A stretch of 64,000 nt of DNA from Paenalcaligenes hominis_A (GTDB taxonomy: Bacteria; Pseudomonadota; Gammaproteobacteria; Burkholderiales; Burkholderiaceae_B). This document shows, piece after piece, positions 50,513 through 58,751 of the stretch (its first letter is position 1; each line of letters starts with the position of its first letter). Under the pieces are notes generated by a model. That model saw nothing but the letters and a program-made list of their open reading frames with translations, was not told where the DNA came from and made no database searches. Both the position numbers and the translations under genes were made by a program. The stretch is from positions 62,001 to 126,000 of the forward strand of contig NZ_JBGJKZ010000004.1 of NCBI RefSeq assembly GCF_041359055.1. The letters run 5' to 3'.

Positions 50513-51486
50513 TCAAAACGTACCCGCGGATCAACCAAGGTATAAGAAATATCAGCCAAAATAAGCCCCACGATATACAACACAGAGCCTAGAAACACCA
50601 TGGCACGCACTATGGATAAGTCTTGAGCATTAATGGCCTCGATAGTGTAACTACCTAAACCGGGTATGCCAAAAAAAGATTCAGCTATCAAACTACCCAT
50701 AAATAGCAGGGGAATTGCCGTCACAGTACCAGTTAAAATAGGGAGTAAGGCATTACGCAACAAGTGTTTGAACAACACCTGATACTCTGACAAGCCTTTA
50801 GCGCGGGCAGTACGGATATAGTCTTTACTGGCCTCTTCTAAAAACAAACTACGATAAAACCGCGATTCGCCCCCTACGCGCGAGACAATCCCAATTAGCA
50901 CTGGCAAAATTAAGAATCGTGTGGTGTCCATACCCGCTGTCCAGCCTGAATACGGTACCCAAGCAAGCACTTTTGCAAAGAGCCACTGACCAGCAATAAT
51001 ATAAAACAACCCCGAAATAGAAAGCAGCACCACACAAAGCACTACGCCATAAAAATCAATACGCGTGTGCTTAAAAAACACCAAAAACAATGCAAAAGCA
51101 ACCGATACCGCCAAGCCTAAAATAAAAGTAGGCAAAGCCAGAGCTAGACTTGGCCCCATACGGGTTTTGATTTCATGACCAATATCATGCCCACTATCGG
51201 AAAACCCAAAATCTAAACGCAGCAAAGGCACAGAGCGCTCATAAAAAATGGTGTCTTGTAAGGCTTTTATGCCAGATTGCTTATGGTTAATGAACAGCGG
51301 CTTGTTGTAACCCTGTTGCTCTTTCCATTGCTCAATCGCCTCTGTGGAAATACGTTGCCCCCCAATAGCCAAGCGAGCCATGTCATCGGGGGTATTCACG
51401 GTAAAAAACAGCACAAAGGTCAACAAATTCACCCCAAGTAAAATGAGCACCCCATAGCCCAAGCGACGCAAAATATACTGCAGCAT
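50509..51486 (-). CDS. yejB: Peptide ABC transporter permease (YejB-like)
   Basis: This 325-residue permease opens MLQYILRRLGYGVLILLGVNLLTFVLFF, as DppB/YejB proteins do. The EAA loop is DYIRTARAKGLSEYQVLFKHLLRN, and it ends ISYTLVDPRVRFE. The periplasmic first loop (PDDMARLAIGGQRISTEAIEQWKEQQGYNKPLF) is of YejB type. Start and stop overlap the neighbours by one and four bases, showing tight coupling. Confidence 0.93.
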   Translation of the reverse strand: MLQYILRRLGYGVLILLGVNLLTFVLFFTVNTPDDMARLAIGGQRISTEAIEQWKEQQGYNKPLFINHKQSGIKALQDTIFYERSVPLLRLDFGFSDSGHDIGHEIKTRMGPSLALALPTFILGLAVSVAFALFLVFFKHTRIDFYGVVLCVVLLSISGLFYIIAGQWLFAKVLAWVPYSGWTAGMDTTRFLILPVLIGIVSRVGGESRFYRSLFLEEASKDYIRTARAKGLSEYQVLFKHLLRNALLPILTGTVTAIPLLFMGSLIAESFFGIPGLGSYTIEAINAQDLSIVRAMVFLGSVLYIVGLILADISYTLVDPRVRFE

Positions 51487-53663
51487 TAGTGCTCCTTGTG
51501 AATAGTTTGTTTATCGCGCTGTTTAACAGTACGCCAGACCAAACCTAAGCCCACTGCCGCTAAGAATAAAAGCCCCCACAACGGCCACCAAGTTGGCTGA
51601 TTCCACATAGCTTGTTTTTGAACGCGCAGCTGCGGGTCGATACGTAAATACTGCAATGCATTGCGTACCATCTGCGAAGGCTTGGCGTTGTACACCCATT
51701 GTTGATACACCCCACCCGAATTGGGAATATAACCAAACATCCATGGCGCATCGCGCTGAACCACGGCAACCATTTGTGCAATAACACTGTCTTTTTCTGG
51801 CCCATCGTCTAAAAAGCGCATTTTTTCAAACAACGCATCGTATTCAGCACTGCTATAGTTGGTGGCATTTTCCCCTCCGCCTTGAGCACGAGCATGAGGG
51901 CCATAGAGCAAGAACAAAAAGTTTTCGGCGTCAGGATAATCCGCAACCCAGCCCCACATAAACAGCTGGGCCACCCCACGCTGCATTTTTTCCTGAAAAC
52001 GGTTGTAGTCTGTTGCCCGGACCTCGAGCTGCACGCCAAGCTGGGCGAGCTGGCGACGCATCCAATCTAGACTAGCACTCGCCCCCATCCCCCCAGCGGA
52101 ATCAAAGTATAAGATTAACGGCGCGCCGGTTTTGGCATCGCGCCCATCGGGGTAGCCAGCCTTAGCTAATAGCTCGCGGGCCTGATTGATACTTTTTCGC
52201 TGTGCATACCCTTGGTTAAGCTCATACACCACTGGGTTTAGCCCCTCGGGAGGCGCAACATAACCACGTACCCCGGGCGGCAACGGGCTATGAGCGACGA
52301 GCCCTTGGTCATTTTGAAAAATGGTTACGTACTGTTCCCAATCAAAGGCAATACTAATGGCCTGACGCAAATAGCGATTTTTTTCTGCCTGCTCGGGCGT
52401 ATCACCCGCACCCACCACAGGATCAAGCCAGTTAAAACCAAAATAATATAGCTGCGACTCAGCCAGTGTGCGCAAATCTAACCCACGCTCTTTATAAAGC
52501 GCTGCCTTGTCAGGCGAGTCTTCCGCAGCCACAGTCATGGCTACGCCATAGTCACCACGCTCCACTTGGGGAATATCGTAGTACCCTTGCAAAAATTTGC
52601 CTAATAACGGCACAGACTCCTTTTCTAAGGTAAACACCACCTGATCAATAAAAGGAGTCGGTTTACCGCAATCAACCAATAAACCCACCGCTTCGTCGTC
52701 TGGCTCGCCCTCGCAGGGGTAAGGCTCGCCCCTAAAGTTGGGGTTACGTGTTAACACATGACGGCGGTTACGAATGGACTCGGTTAACATGTACGGGCCC
52801 GTACCGACGGGCCAAGTGTTCAGTGATAGATCGTGCTGATCCATCTGAGGTTGATGGTAAAAGCGATCGGCCTCCCAAGGAATAGGTGCCGTAAAGGTCA
52901 TGGCTAACCAATAAGAAAATTGGGGATATTTACCCTGTATACGGATACGTAAGGTGTGATCATCCAATGCTTCAACCCCAGAAAAAGCATAATCACGTAA
53001 ATCAAGCCACGTGTCATCAGGCAACGTCTGCGCGATCTCTCGTAGCTGATCACCGTAGTCCTTATAGCCAACAATATAATCAGTAAAAAACGCGTAAATT
53101 GGAGAAATCACCCGTGGACTAGCTAAACGACGTAGCGCATACACATAATCATGTGCAGTCAGCTCGCGCGTACCCGTGTGCTTGAAGTCTGTAATGGCAT
53201 AAGCCTGCTCTAATGCAGCAGCGGGCATGGGGTAATACCGGTACTGCTGTTGCTCGTCTTGCGCAAAAGCAGGATGAGGCTGAAAAAGTATGCCCGGTTT
53301 CAACTTAATATCGTAAACACTTTGAGCAATTTGCTCGCTAGGCGCATCGTCAGACAAGCGCTCACCATTTGCATCGAGGTAATACGGATGCACTACCTCT
53401 TGTGCTGTGCGCCCCTCTAGCTCATACGGTCGCTTTAAGTAATGGTATCCATACAAAGGCTCATAAATAGAATACGTAAAAGGCGTTTCATCAGTTGAGT
53501 AGGAACTAGCCGGATCCAGGTATTTGGGCGACCGTTGAGTGAACGCCGTAAATAACGTATTTTGCTCGGCTTGACCCTGCGCATAGGGGCTATTTACAGC
53601 GTTGTCACTACAAGCCGCAAGCAACAGCACTGCGGAAATTAGTAAAAATTGAATTAATCGCAT
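51486..53663 (-). CDS. yejA: Peptide-binding lipoprotein (YejA-like) with C-terminal membrane helix
   Basis: This 725-residue family 5 solute-binding protein starts at ATG 53663, giving a lipoprotein signal MRLIQFLLISAVLLLAAC; earlier ATGs would weaken it. The body contains SIYEPLYGYHYLKRPYELEG, WPVGTGPYMLTESIRNRRHVLTRNPNFRGEPYPCEGE and MFMWGWVADYPDAENFLFLLYGP. Unusually, the C-terminus carries a predicted transmembrane helix (about residues 692-712, WPLWGLLFLAAVGLGLVW) and a basic tail. It could therefore be tethered at both ends near its permease. It overlaps the thermonuclease gene by ten bases. Confidence 0.9.
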   Translation of the reverse strand: MRLIQFLLISAVLLLAACSDNAVNSPYAQGQAEQNTLFTAFTQRSPKYLDPASSYSTDETPFTYSIYEPLYGYHYLKRPYELEGRTAQEVVHPYYLDANGERLSDDAPSEQIAQSVYDIKLKPGILFQPHPAFAQDEQQQYRYYPMPAAALEQAYAITDFKHTGTRELTAHDYVYALRRLASPRVISPIYAFFTDYIVGYKDYGDQLREIAQTLPDDTWLDLRDYAFSGVEALDDHTLRIRIQGKYPQFSYWLAMTFTAPIPWEADRFYHQPQMDQHDLSLNTWPVGTGPYMLTESIRNRRHVLTRNPNFRGEPYPCEGEPDDEAVGLLVDCGKPTPFIDQVVFTLEKESVPLLGKFLQGYYDIPQVERGDYGVAMTVAAEDSPDKAALYKERGLDLRTLAESQLYYFGFNWLDPVVGAGDTPEQAEKNRYLRQAISIAFDWEQYVTIFQNDQGLVAHSPLPPGVRGYVAPPEGLNPVVYELNQGYAQRKSINQARELLAKAGYPDGRDAKTGAPLILYFDSAGGMGASASLDWMRRQLAQLGVQLEVRATDYNRFQEKMQRGVAQLFMWGWVADYPDAENFLFLLYGPHARAQGGGENATNYSSAEYDALFEKMRFLDDGPEKDSVIAQMVAVVQRDAPWMFGYIPNSGGVYQQWVYNAKPSQMVRNALQYLRIDPQLRVQKQAMWNQPTWWPLWGLLFLAAVGLGLVWRTVKQRDKQTIHKEH

Positions 53664-54334
53664 TTCTTTTGTTGCCAACATTGAACACGCCACACCCAGG
53701 GTGCGATGGGAGATTTTTTAGCCTGCCATAAACCAATGCGTTGCTGTTGAGCACGCGCTTGTACTGCCTTTAGACTTTTATCGCGCAAATAACGCTCGTT
53801 ACTACCCGTATAAGCCCAAGCCCAGCCTTGTTCAACCATTTGCTGATTTGCTGTTTTGCCATTTGGCAAAGGAATATCGCAAACGTTACGCCCATAATGA
53901 TCTTGTTCAAAGCAACGTAAACGTAAGTTTTTATTCAGGACCATTCTTTCTAAGGCTTGTTGCGCCTCATTGGCATACGGCTGCCCAGGTCTATCTGCAC
54001 GCCCCGTCGTCTCTGGGGAGTCGATATTAGCCAGACGCACCCGTTCGCGAACACCTGCCACTTGGATGTTAATCGTATCACCATCTGCCACGTGCGTGAT
54101 CCTCCCCTCAAGCACGAACTCCCCTTTAGGTCGTTTGACGGTAGTGGTTGAATTTGAGGGGGCGTTCACCCCAGGGAGATCCAAATAATCTGAGGTAGTA
54201 CCTATGCCCAACGCGACCAGTACCAACGACACAACCCCTACAACCAAGGCTTGCTGCCATGAAATAGTCTGAGTACCCCAGAGAATCACCCATTTACCGT
54301 TTTTCTTTTTAATAGAGAGTTTCTTTTTGGCCAT
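53654..54334 (-). CDS. Thermonuclease-family (SNase-like) protein with membrane anchor
   Basis: This 226-residue protein has a basic N-terminus (KKKLSIKKKNGKWVI), a transmembrane helix (about 30-46, ALVVGVVSLVLVALGIG), and an extracytoplasmic staphylococcal-nuclease fold. Motifs are THVADGDTINI, VRERVRLANIDSPETTGRADRPGQPYANEAQQAL and the catalytic-loop DHYGRNVCDI. The conserved Arg, Asp and Glu residues of active SNases seem present. It lies first in the yej-like run and overlaps yejA by ten bases, so coexpression with a peptide importer is likely. Substrate unknown. Confidence 0.9.
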   Translation of the reverse strand: MAKKKLSIKKKNGKWVILWGTQTISWQQALVVGVVSLVLVALGIGTTSDYLDLPGVNAPSNSTTTVKRPKGEFVLEGRITHVADGDTINIQVAGVRERVRLANIDSPETTGRADRPGQPYANEAQQALERMVLNKNLRLRCFEQDHYGRNVCDIPLPNGKTANQQMVEQGWAWAYTGSNERYLRDKSLKAVQARAQQQRIGLWQAKKSPIAPWVWRVQCWQQKKCD

Positions 54335-54448
54335 ATTTCGTTTGTATCATTAAAAAGATGAGTCAAGTTAGCCATGATTATAGGTTTTTCATCTCTAGTG
54401 TAAACGCGCTAACATACTTATTCTGTTTTACTTTTCGAGCTCTATATC

Positions 54449-54844
54449 ATGCATGCTTCTTTACAAATCGCTATGGCGGCTTTTTTATTGTTAATCAGTG
54501 TAGCAACCGGAGCATTTGGCTCTCATGCTTTAGCTGGCCGTGTGGATTTAAATATGTTGGCCGTTTGGCAAACGGCAGTGCAGTACTTATCGCTTCATGC
54601 GGTAGCCTTGCTCGCTTTAGCAAGTGCTCATGCTTATTTACAAGCCCGTTTACAGCATCTCGCCTTTAGCTTGCTTTTAGTTGGGACACTTTTGTTTTCT
54701 GGTAGCTTGTTTTTATTGGTTTTATCAGGGCAACGTTGGCTAGGAATGATTACTCCTATTGGGGGGGTATTAATGCTTGGTGGATGGGGTTTGGTTCTAC
54801 TGGCTGCTTTAGCTCAGTATAAACAACACACAAAAAAACCCTAG
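54449..54844 (+). CDS. DUF423 membrane protein (YgdD-like)
   Basis: This 131-residue inner-membrane protein has four predicted helices and the family hallmark GAFGSHALAGRVDLNMLAVWQTAVQYLSLHAVALL. Function not established. It is separated from the divergent thermonuclease gene by 114 bases and from wrbA by 68 bases, without an obvious terminator before wrbA. Confidence 0.9.
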   Translation: MHASLQIAMAAFLLLISVATGAFGSHALAGRVDLNMLAVWQTAVQYLSLHAVALLALASAHAYLQARLQHLAFSLLLVGTLLFSGSLFLLVLSGQRWLGMITPIGGVLMLGGWGLVLLAALAQYKQHTKKP

Positions 54845-54912
54845 ACCCACCGATAGTCTAGTGTCACACTACTCTTAGCTGTTCCGTTTATTTCTCACTA
54901 CTGGAGACAAAC

Positions 54913-55512
54913 ATGGCAAAAGTACTGGTGTTGTATTACTCCGCTTACGGACACATTGAAACCATGGCACATGCTGTGGCCGAGGGGGCCCGTGCAGCGG
55001 GCGCAGAGGTCGATATCAAACGAGTGCCTGAGTTAGTGCCACCCGAAGTCGCGCAGCGCTCGGGCTATAAACTGGATCAGGCGGCTCCTATTGCTACCAC
55101 CCAAGACCTCACACATTACGATGCCATTATTGTAGGTACTGGCACGCGATTTGGGCGTATTAGCTCACAAATGGCTAATTTCCTAGATCAATGTGGTGGG
55201 CTCTGGGCCCAAGGCGCTTTAGTTGGAAAAGTAGGAGGCGCATTTACGTCTACCGCCACTCAACATGGCGGCCAAGAACTGACCTTAATGAGCATCATTC
55301 ACAACCTATTTCATTTTGGCATGGTGGTTGTAGGCCTACCCTACAGTTTTGCGGGGCAAACTCGTATGGATGAGGTCGTCGGGGGCTCGCCGTATGGGGC
55401 CAGTACCATTGCTGACGGCGATGGCTCACGCCAACCAAGTCAAACAGAATTAGATGGTGCCCGCTTCCAAGGACAGCTCATTGCACAAACCGCAAAAAAA
55501 CTACATGGCTAA
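54913..55512 (+). CDS. wrbA: NAD(P)H:quinone oxidoreductase WrbA
   Basis: This 199-residue flavodoxin-like enzyme reduces quinones by two electrons. The FMN-binding N-terminus is VLVLYYSAYGHIETMAHAVAEGA. GTGTRFGRISSQMANFLDQCGGLWAQGALVGKVGGAFTSTATQHGGQE and the later PYGASTIADGDGSRQPSQTELDGARFQG are the WrbA signatures. Length matches the family. GGAGACAAAC precedes the ATG. A long bidirectional terminator follows. Confidence 0.96.
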   Translation: MAKVLVLYYSAYGHIETMAHAVAEGARAAGAEVDIKRVPELVPPEVAQRSGYKLDQAAPIATTQDLTHYDAIIVGTGTRFGRISSQMANFLDQCGGLWAQGALVGKVGGAFTSTATQHGGQELTLMSIIHNLFHFGMVVVGLPYSFAGQTRMDEVVGGSPYGASTIADGDGSRQPSQTELDGARFQGQLIAQTAKKLHG

Positions 55513-55517
55513 TAAAA

Positions 55518-55602
55518 ACCCCACTTTGAATCTACGCTGACCCAAGCGCTTAGGTAGGTAAATAGCGTCTTAGCATCAGTTTAATCAGAGTGGGGCTTTT
55601 TT
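55518..55602. terminator. Long bidirectional terminator between wrbA and lldD
   Basis: The outer arms CCCCACTTTGA and TCAGAGTGGGG pair with one G-U, flanked by A and T tracts usable on both strands. The enclosed 60 bases may fold further around GCGC/GCGT segments. Confidence 0.7.
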
Positions 55603-55607
55603 AAAGC

Positions 55608-56768
55608 TTAATCAAAAATATCAGGATTACGCAGCACAGTGCGGTCTACCTCGGCCAAATGACGACGGCCACATAACGCCATGCTGACGTTCAACTCATT
55701 TGCCATAATTTCTAAACAACGCTCTACACCTGCCTGTCCAGCCGCACCTAACGCATATAAAAAAGCACGACCAATCATCACACCCTGAGCCCCAAGTGCT
55801 AATGCACGTAATACATCTTGCCCACCACGCACACCACCATCAAGATAAATTTCTGTTTTGCCTTGGACTGCGGCCACAATCGCAGGTAAAGCCGCGATAG
55901 AAGACGGGGCCCCATCCAGTTGACGTCCACCATGGTTAGAAACCACAATGGCGTCAGCCCCTGCATCCACGGCTAACTGAGCATCTTCAGGCTCCATAAT
56001 ACCTTTCAGTATCAGTTTTCCTCCCCAACGTTTCTTGATCCACTCCACATCATCCCAACAAAGGGTGGGATCAAATTGCTCGGCCGTCCAAATTGACAAA
56101 GAACTCACATCACTTACCCCCTTGGCATGCCCAACAATATTGCCAAAGGTACGACGCGGCGTTTTAATCATTTGAGAACACCAATAAGGCTTAGTCGCTA
56201 AATTCAGTATGTTTTTTAAAGTAGGCTTGGGCGGTGTGGTCAAACCATTTTTAATGTCTTTATGACGTTGACCTAAGACTTGTAAATCCAACGTAAGCAC
56301 CAAGGCTGAACAATTCGCAGCTTTAGCTCGATCAATAAGTGCTTCCATGAAACTGCGATCACGCATCACATACAGTTGAAACCAAAAAGGAGCGCGCGTA
56401 TATGCAGCAACATCCTCTAAAGAGCAAATACTCATCGTAGAAAGCGTAAATGGTACTCCGACATTTTTAGCCGCCTGCGCAGCCAACATTTCCCCATCCG
56501 CATGCTGCATACCAGTTAAACCAGTGGGTGCCAGAGCGATTGGCATGGATACCGGTACGCCAAGCATTTGAGATTGAATCGAACGATGCTCAATATTGAC
56601 AGCCACACGCTGTTTAAATTGTAAACGCTGAAAATCGGACTCATTTGCTCTATAGGTACTTTCAGTCCAAGAGCCTGAATCGGCGTAGTCATAAAACATT
56701 TTAGGCACACGGCGTCGTGCCAAACGTTGAAAGTCAGCGATGTGGGTCACTTTTTTTAAATTATTCAC
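55608..56768 (-). CDS. lldD: FMN-dependent alpha-hydroxy-acid dehydrogenase (L-lactate dehydrogenase LldD)
   Basis: This 386-residue enzyme oxidises L-lactate (or a related 2-hydroxy acid) and feeds electrons to quinones. It starts at GTG 56768 with GGAG upstream. Conserved parts are the N-terminal DFQRLARRRVPKMFYDYADSGSWTE, substrate region FWFQLYVMRDR, the active-site VVSNHGGRQLDGAPSS containing the catalytic His, and YLDGGVRGGQDVLRALALGAQGVMIGRAFLY. The length fits LldD. It stands alone, between wrbA and tRNA-Arg. Glycolate or mandelate oxidases of the same family cannot be fully excluded. Confidence 0.9.
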   Translation of the reverse strand: MNNLKKVTHIADFQRLARRRVPKMFYDYADSGSWTESTYRANESDFQRLQFKQRVAVNIEHRSIQSQMLGVPVSMPIALAPTGLTGMQHADGEMLAAQAAKNVGVPFTLSTMSICSLEDVAAYTRAPFWFQLYVMRDRSFMEALIDRAKAANCSALVLTLDLQVLGQRHKDIKNGLTTPPKPTLKNILNLATKPYWCSQMIKTPRRTFGNIVGHAKGVSDVSSLSIWTAEQFDPTLCWDDVEWIKKRWGGKLILKGIMEPEDAQLAVDAGADAIVVSNHGGRQLDGAPSSIAALPAIVAAVQGKTEIYLDGGVRGGQDVLRALALGAQGVMIGRAFLYALGAAGQAGVERCLEIMANELNVSMALCGRRHLAEVDRTVLRNPDIFD

Positions 56769-56912
56769 CCTTTTCTCCAGAATGGTGCTATACTAGTTTT
56801 TTTACGCAGCAACACACAGGAAAAACCTGCACACTGCGCGTAGATATTGTGACTTGTACCACGAACATTTCGCAATAAGAACAAAAACTTTTTAAGTTAT
56901 TTCAAAAAATAG

Positions 56913-56941
56913 TTGACATGATTTAAAAACAATGTTATAGT
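56913..56941 (+). promoter_or_regulatory. Near-consensus sigma-70 promoter of tRNA-Arg
   Basis: TTGACA (56913-56918) and TATAGT (56936-56941) are spaced by exactly 17 bases; the mature tRNA begins 13 bases later. Confidence 0.8.
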
Positions 56942-56954
56942 TCTATTTCTTTCA

Positions 56955-57031
56955 GCGGCTGTAGCTCAGTTGGATAGAGTACTTGGCTACGAACCAAGGG
57001 GTCGTGGGTTCGAATCCTGCCAGCCGCGCCA
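56955..57031 (+). tRNA. tRNA-Arg (ACG)
   Basis: The 77-nt cloverleaf has acceptor arms GCGGCTG/CAGCCGC, anticodon stem CTTGG/CCAAG with loop CTACGAA (anticodon ACG at 56989-56991), T-arm GTGGGTTCGAATCCTGC and encoded CCA. The A34 would be converted to inosine to read CGU/CGC/CGA. Confidence 0.97.
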
Positions 57032-57040
57032 TATACTTAA

Positions 57041-57070
57041 AAAAGCCTCATCTTAGGATGGGGCTTTTTT
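57041..57070 (+). terminator. Terminator after tRNA-Arg
   Basis: GCCTCATC and GATGGGGC pair (one G-U) around TTAG, flanked by A-tract and T-run, ten bases after the CCA end. Confidence 0.88.
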
Positions 57071-57301
57071 ATATTCAAATATTCAATTTGCCTTGCTCTA
57101 CACTAAGAGCTTGCGCCCAATCTCCCATAGAAATACAAATAACGATCTGATTCAAATCAATCGTTTAACAAGTATTTACACCTAATTAGCACGATTTTGC
57201 TTTGCATCAAACAAATGCCATTTTGGCATTTTCTTTGCATGTGTCCTTGGTAGACTCAAATCTAACCAGACTTGCATCACCTCTGCTATTAGGAGTTTTC
57301 C

Positions 57302-57811
57302 ATGGACAAAAGAAAAAATGTACGCTCTGCTCGCGAAACAATGGGCATCTTTACTAATGCTCAAGCAGCAGAACAAGCACTTCAACATGTTGCTGCCCTT
57401 TTTTCTGGTGATAATACACGTGTAGCGCTTATCGAGCCTCACGACCCTCATGTGGAATCCAAACTAAAAGACGAATTTTCATACATGGGTCAAGCCGCTA
57501 TTGCTGTCCATCTTTGGTCTGTTGTAATCAGTGTTGCCGCCGGTGCCTTATTTTGGTGGGTATTTTATGCCATGGGTATGCCAGTTTTTGTACACGAAGC
57601 CCCCACCGCTTTGCTCGGTTCCGTGTGTGTATTTTTATTAATTGGAATACTGGCAGGTTGCTTTATCGCTTATAAACCAAGTCGTAATGGTGTAATTGAA
57701 CCTGCCAAGCAGGCCGTCGCAGAGGGTAAATGGGTGCTAGTAGCCTATCCCAACTCTGGTTCAGAAATAAACGCCACCAAAGCCTTCTTTAAGCAATTAC
57801 GTTTGGATTAA
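57302..57811 (+). CDS. Two-helix membrane protein, stress-cluster hypothetical
   Basis: This 169-residue protein has an N-terminal soluble part (about 1-70) resembling a general-stress YflT-like fold (MGIFTNAQAAEQALQHVAALFSGDNTRVALIEPHD). Two transmembrane helices follow (about 76-100, VHLWSVVISVAAGALFWWVFYAMG, and 106-128), then a short soluble end (WVLVAYPNSGSEINATKAFF). I do not recognise a named family with certainty. TTAGGAG stands before the ATG. It opens a series of stress-related genes; a role in envelope or osmotic stress is inferred from context only. Confidence 0.7.
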   Translation: MDKRKNVRSARETMGIFTNAQAAEQALQHVAALFSGDNTRVALIEPHDPHVESKLKDEFSYMGQAAIAVHLWSVVISVAAGALFWWVFYAMGMPVFVHEAPTALLGSVCVFLLIGILAGCFIAYKPSRNGVIEPAKQAVAEGKWVLVAYPNSGSEINATKAFFKQLRLD

Positions 57812-57833
57812 ATCTTTGGGCGCTCATGTATTT

Positions 57834-57857
57834 AGGGAGGCCAGGCCTCCCTTTTTT
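57834..57857 (+). terminator. Terminator after the membrane protein gene
   Basis: GGGAGG and CCTCCC (extendable to GGGAGGCC/GGCCTCCC) are followed by six T. On the minus strand it has no T-run, so it serves mainly the plus-strand gene. Confidence 0.85.
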
Positions 57858-57886
57858 AATGCCAAACTTATGTTTAAGAACTACAC

Positions 57887-58420
57887 TCAAGGTTTAGTGG
57901 AGTCTACATGGTTTTTTAAACTCTGGGCATGTTGAAGGTGTTGCTTTAAGATGGGCAATACGTCTTGCGCAAAACCCGCTATCTCTTTGTCATCCCCGTT
58001 TTGGGCTTGGTCTTCAAAAAGTTCAATCGTGTCCTCGTGGGCCTTAATACCCAAATGCTCAGCATAATACTGATCAAACTCATGACCTTCTTTGCCTTTT
58101 AATAGCAGCACCTTCCCTTGCTGCATTACACTGGCTGAAGTCGGTAAGACTTGCTCTTTAGCAAGAGCTAGCTCGCTTAACTCTTTATCCATCCGCTCAT
58201 GCTCTTGCAACATCATGCGTGCGAAGTCTTGTACCTGTTTGTCTTGGCTACGTGCTAAGGCCTCGTTAGCACTCTCTATTTCAAAGTGTCCCGCTTGAGC
58301 CGCGTTTTTTAAAAAACTACGATCACTCATCGATAATTCATTAGCCTGACTGGCTTTCATGGTTATTAGGCATAAGGCGACTCCAACAAAGCCAGCAATA
58401 GCAAATCCTCGTAAATACAT
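57887..58420 (-). CDS. DUF4142 secreted protein
   Basis: This 177-residue protein starts at ATG 58420, where AAAAGGAG is correctly spaced; the frame is open seven codons further upstream. A signal peptide (MYLRGFAIAGFVGVALCLITMKASQA) is followed by the DUF4142 helical bundle: MSDRSFLKNAAQAGHFEIESANEAL, VQDFARMMLQEHERMDKEL and a later ferritin-like second half (KAHEDTIELFEDQAQNGDDKEIAGFAQDVLPILKQHLQHA). Such proteins are periplasmic, stress-associated, and of unknown function. It is convergent with the membrane protein gene and divergent from rpoN. Confidence 0.87.
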   Translation of the reverse strand: MYLRGFAIAGFVGVALCLITMKASQANELSMSDRSFLKNAAQAGHFEIESANEALARSQDKQVQDFARMMLQEHERMDKELSELALAKEQVLPTSASVMQQGKVLLLKGKEGHEFDQYYAEHLGIKAHEDTIELFEDQAQNGDDKEIAGFAQDVLPILKQHLQHAQSLKNHVDSTKP

Positions 58421-58751
58421 AGCCACTCCTTTTGCTTTCAAAGCACATCATCAGTAAGAAAACTCCCTTTAATTTCATTTTTAGCAATTTTCATACCTAA
58501 GGCACTACAACACTGATTGTTTAGGCTCAATAATTGCTAAGAATTAAAGTCGTATGATCTTGGTACGAAGACCATTTTGCTCTAGCTTAATTACCCTTAC
58601 TTACTGCTGTTACAGCTGCTTTGGCCTTATTATGAATTAACCCCTAAGCCATCTATGTATGCTTAGCCACTCTTTTCACACCACTACGCTATGAGCCGAA
58701 TACCTCATTAATTAAAGCCTTCTGATTTTACTTATGCGTTAAGGAGCCATC
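58421..58751. other. Intergenic region between DUF4142 gene and rpoN
   Basis: This 331-base AT-rich gap separates two divergent genes and must hold both promoters. I see no convincing paired -35/-10, no -24/-12 sigma-54 element and no strong hairpin. AAGGAG at 58741 is the rpoN ribosome binding site. Confidence 0.5.

Noticed and set aside
58442..58751. Sigma-54 (-24/-12) autoregulated promoter before rpoN
   Set aside because: TTTGGCC near 58620 is not followed by a TTGC at the required distance.
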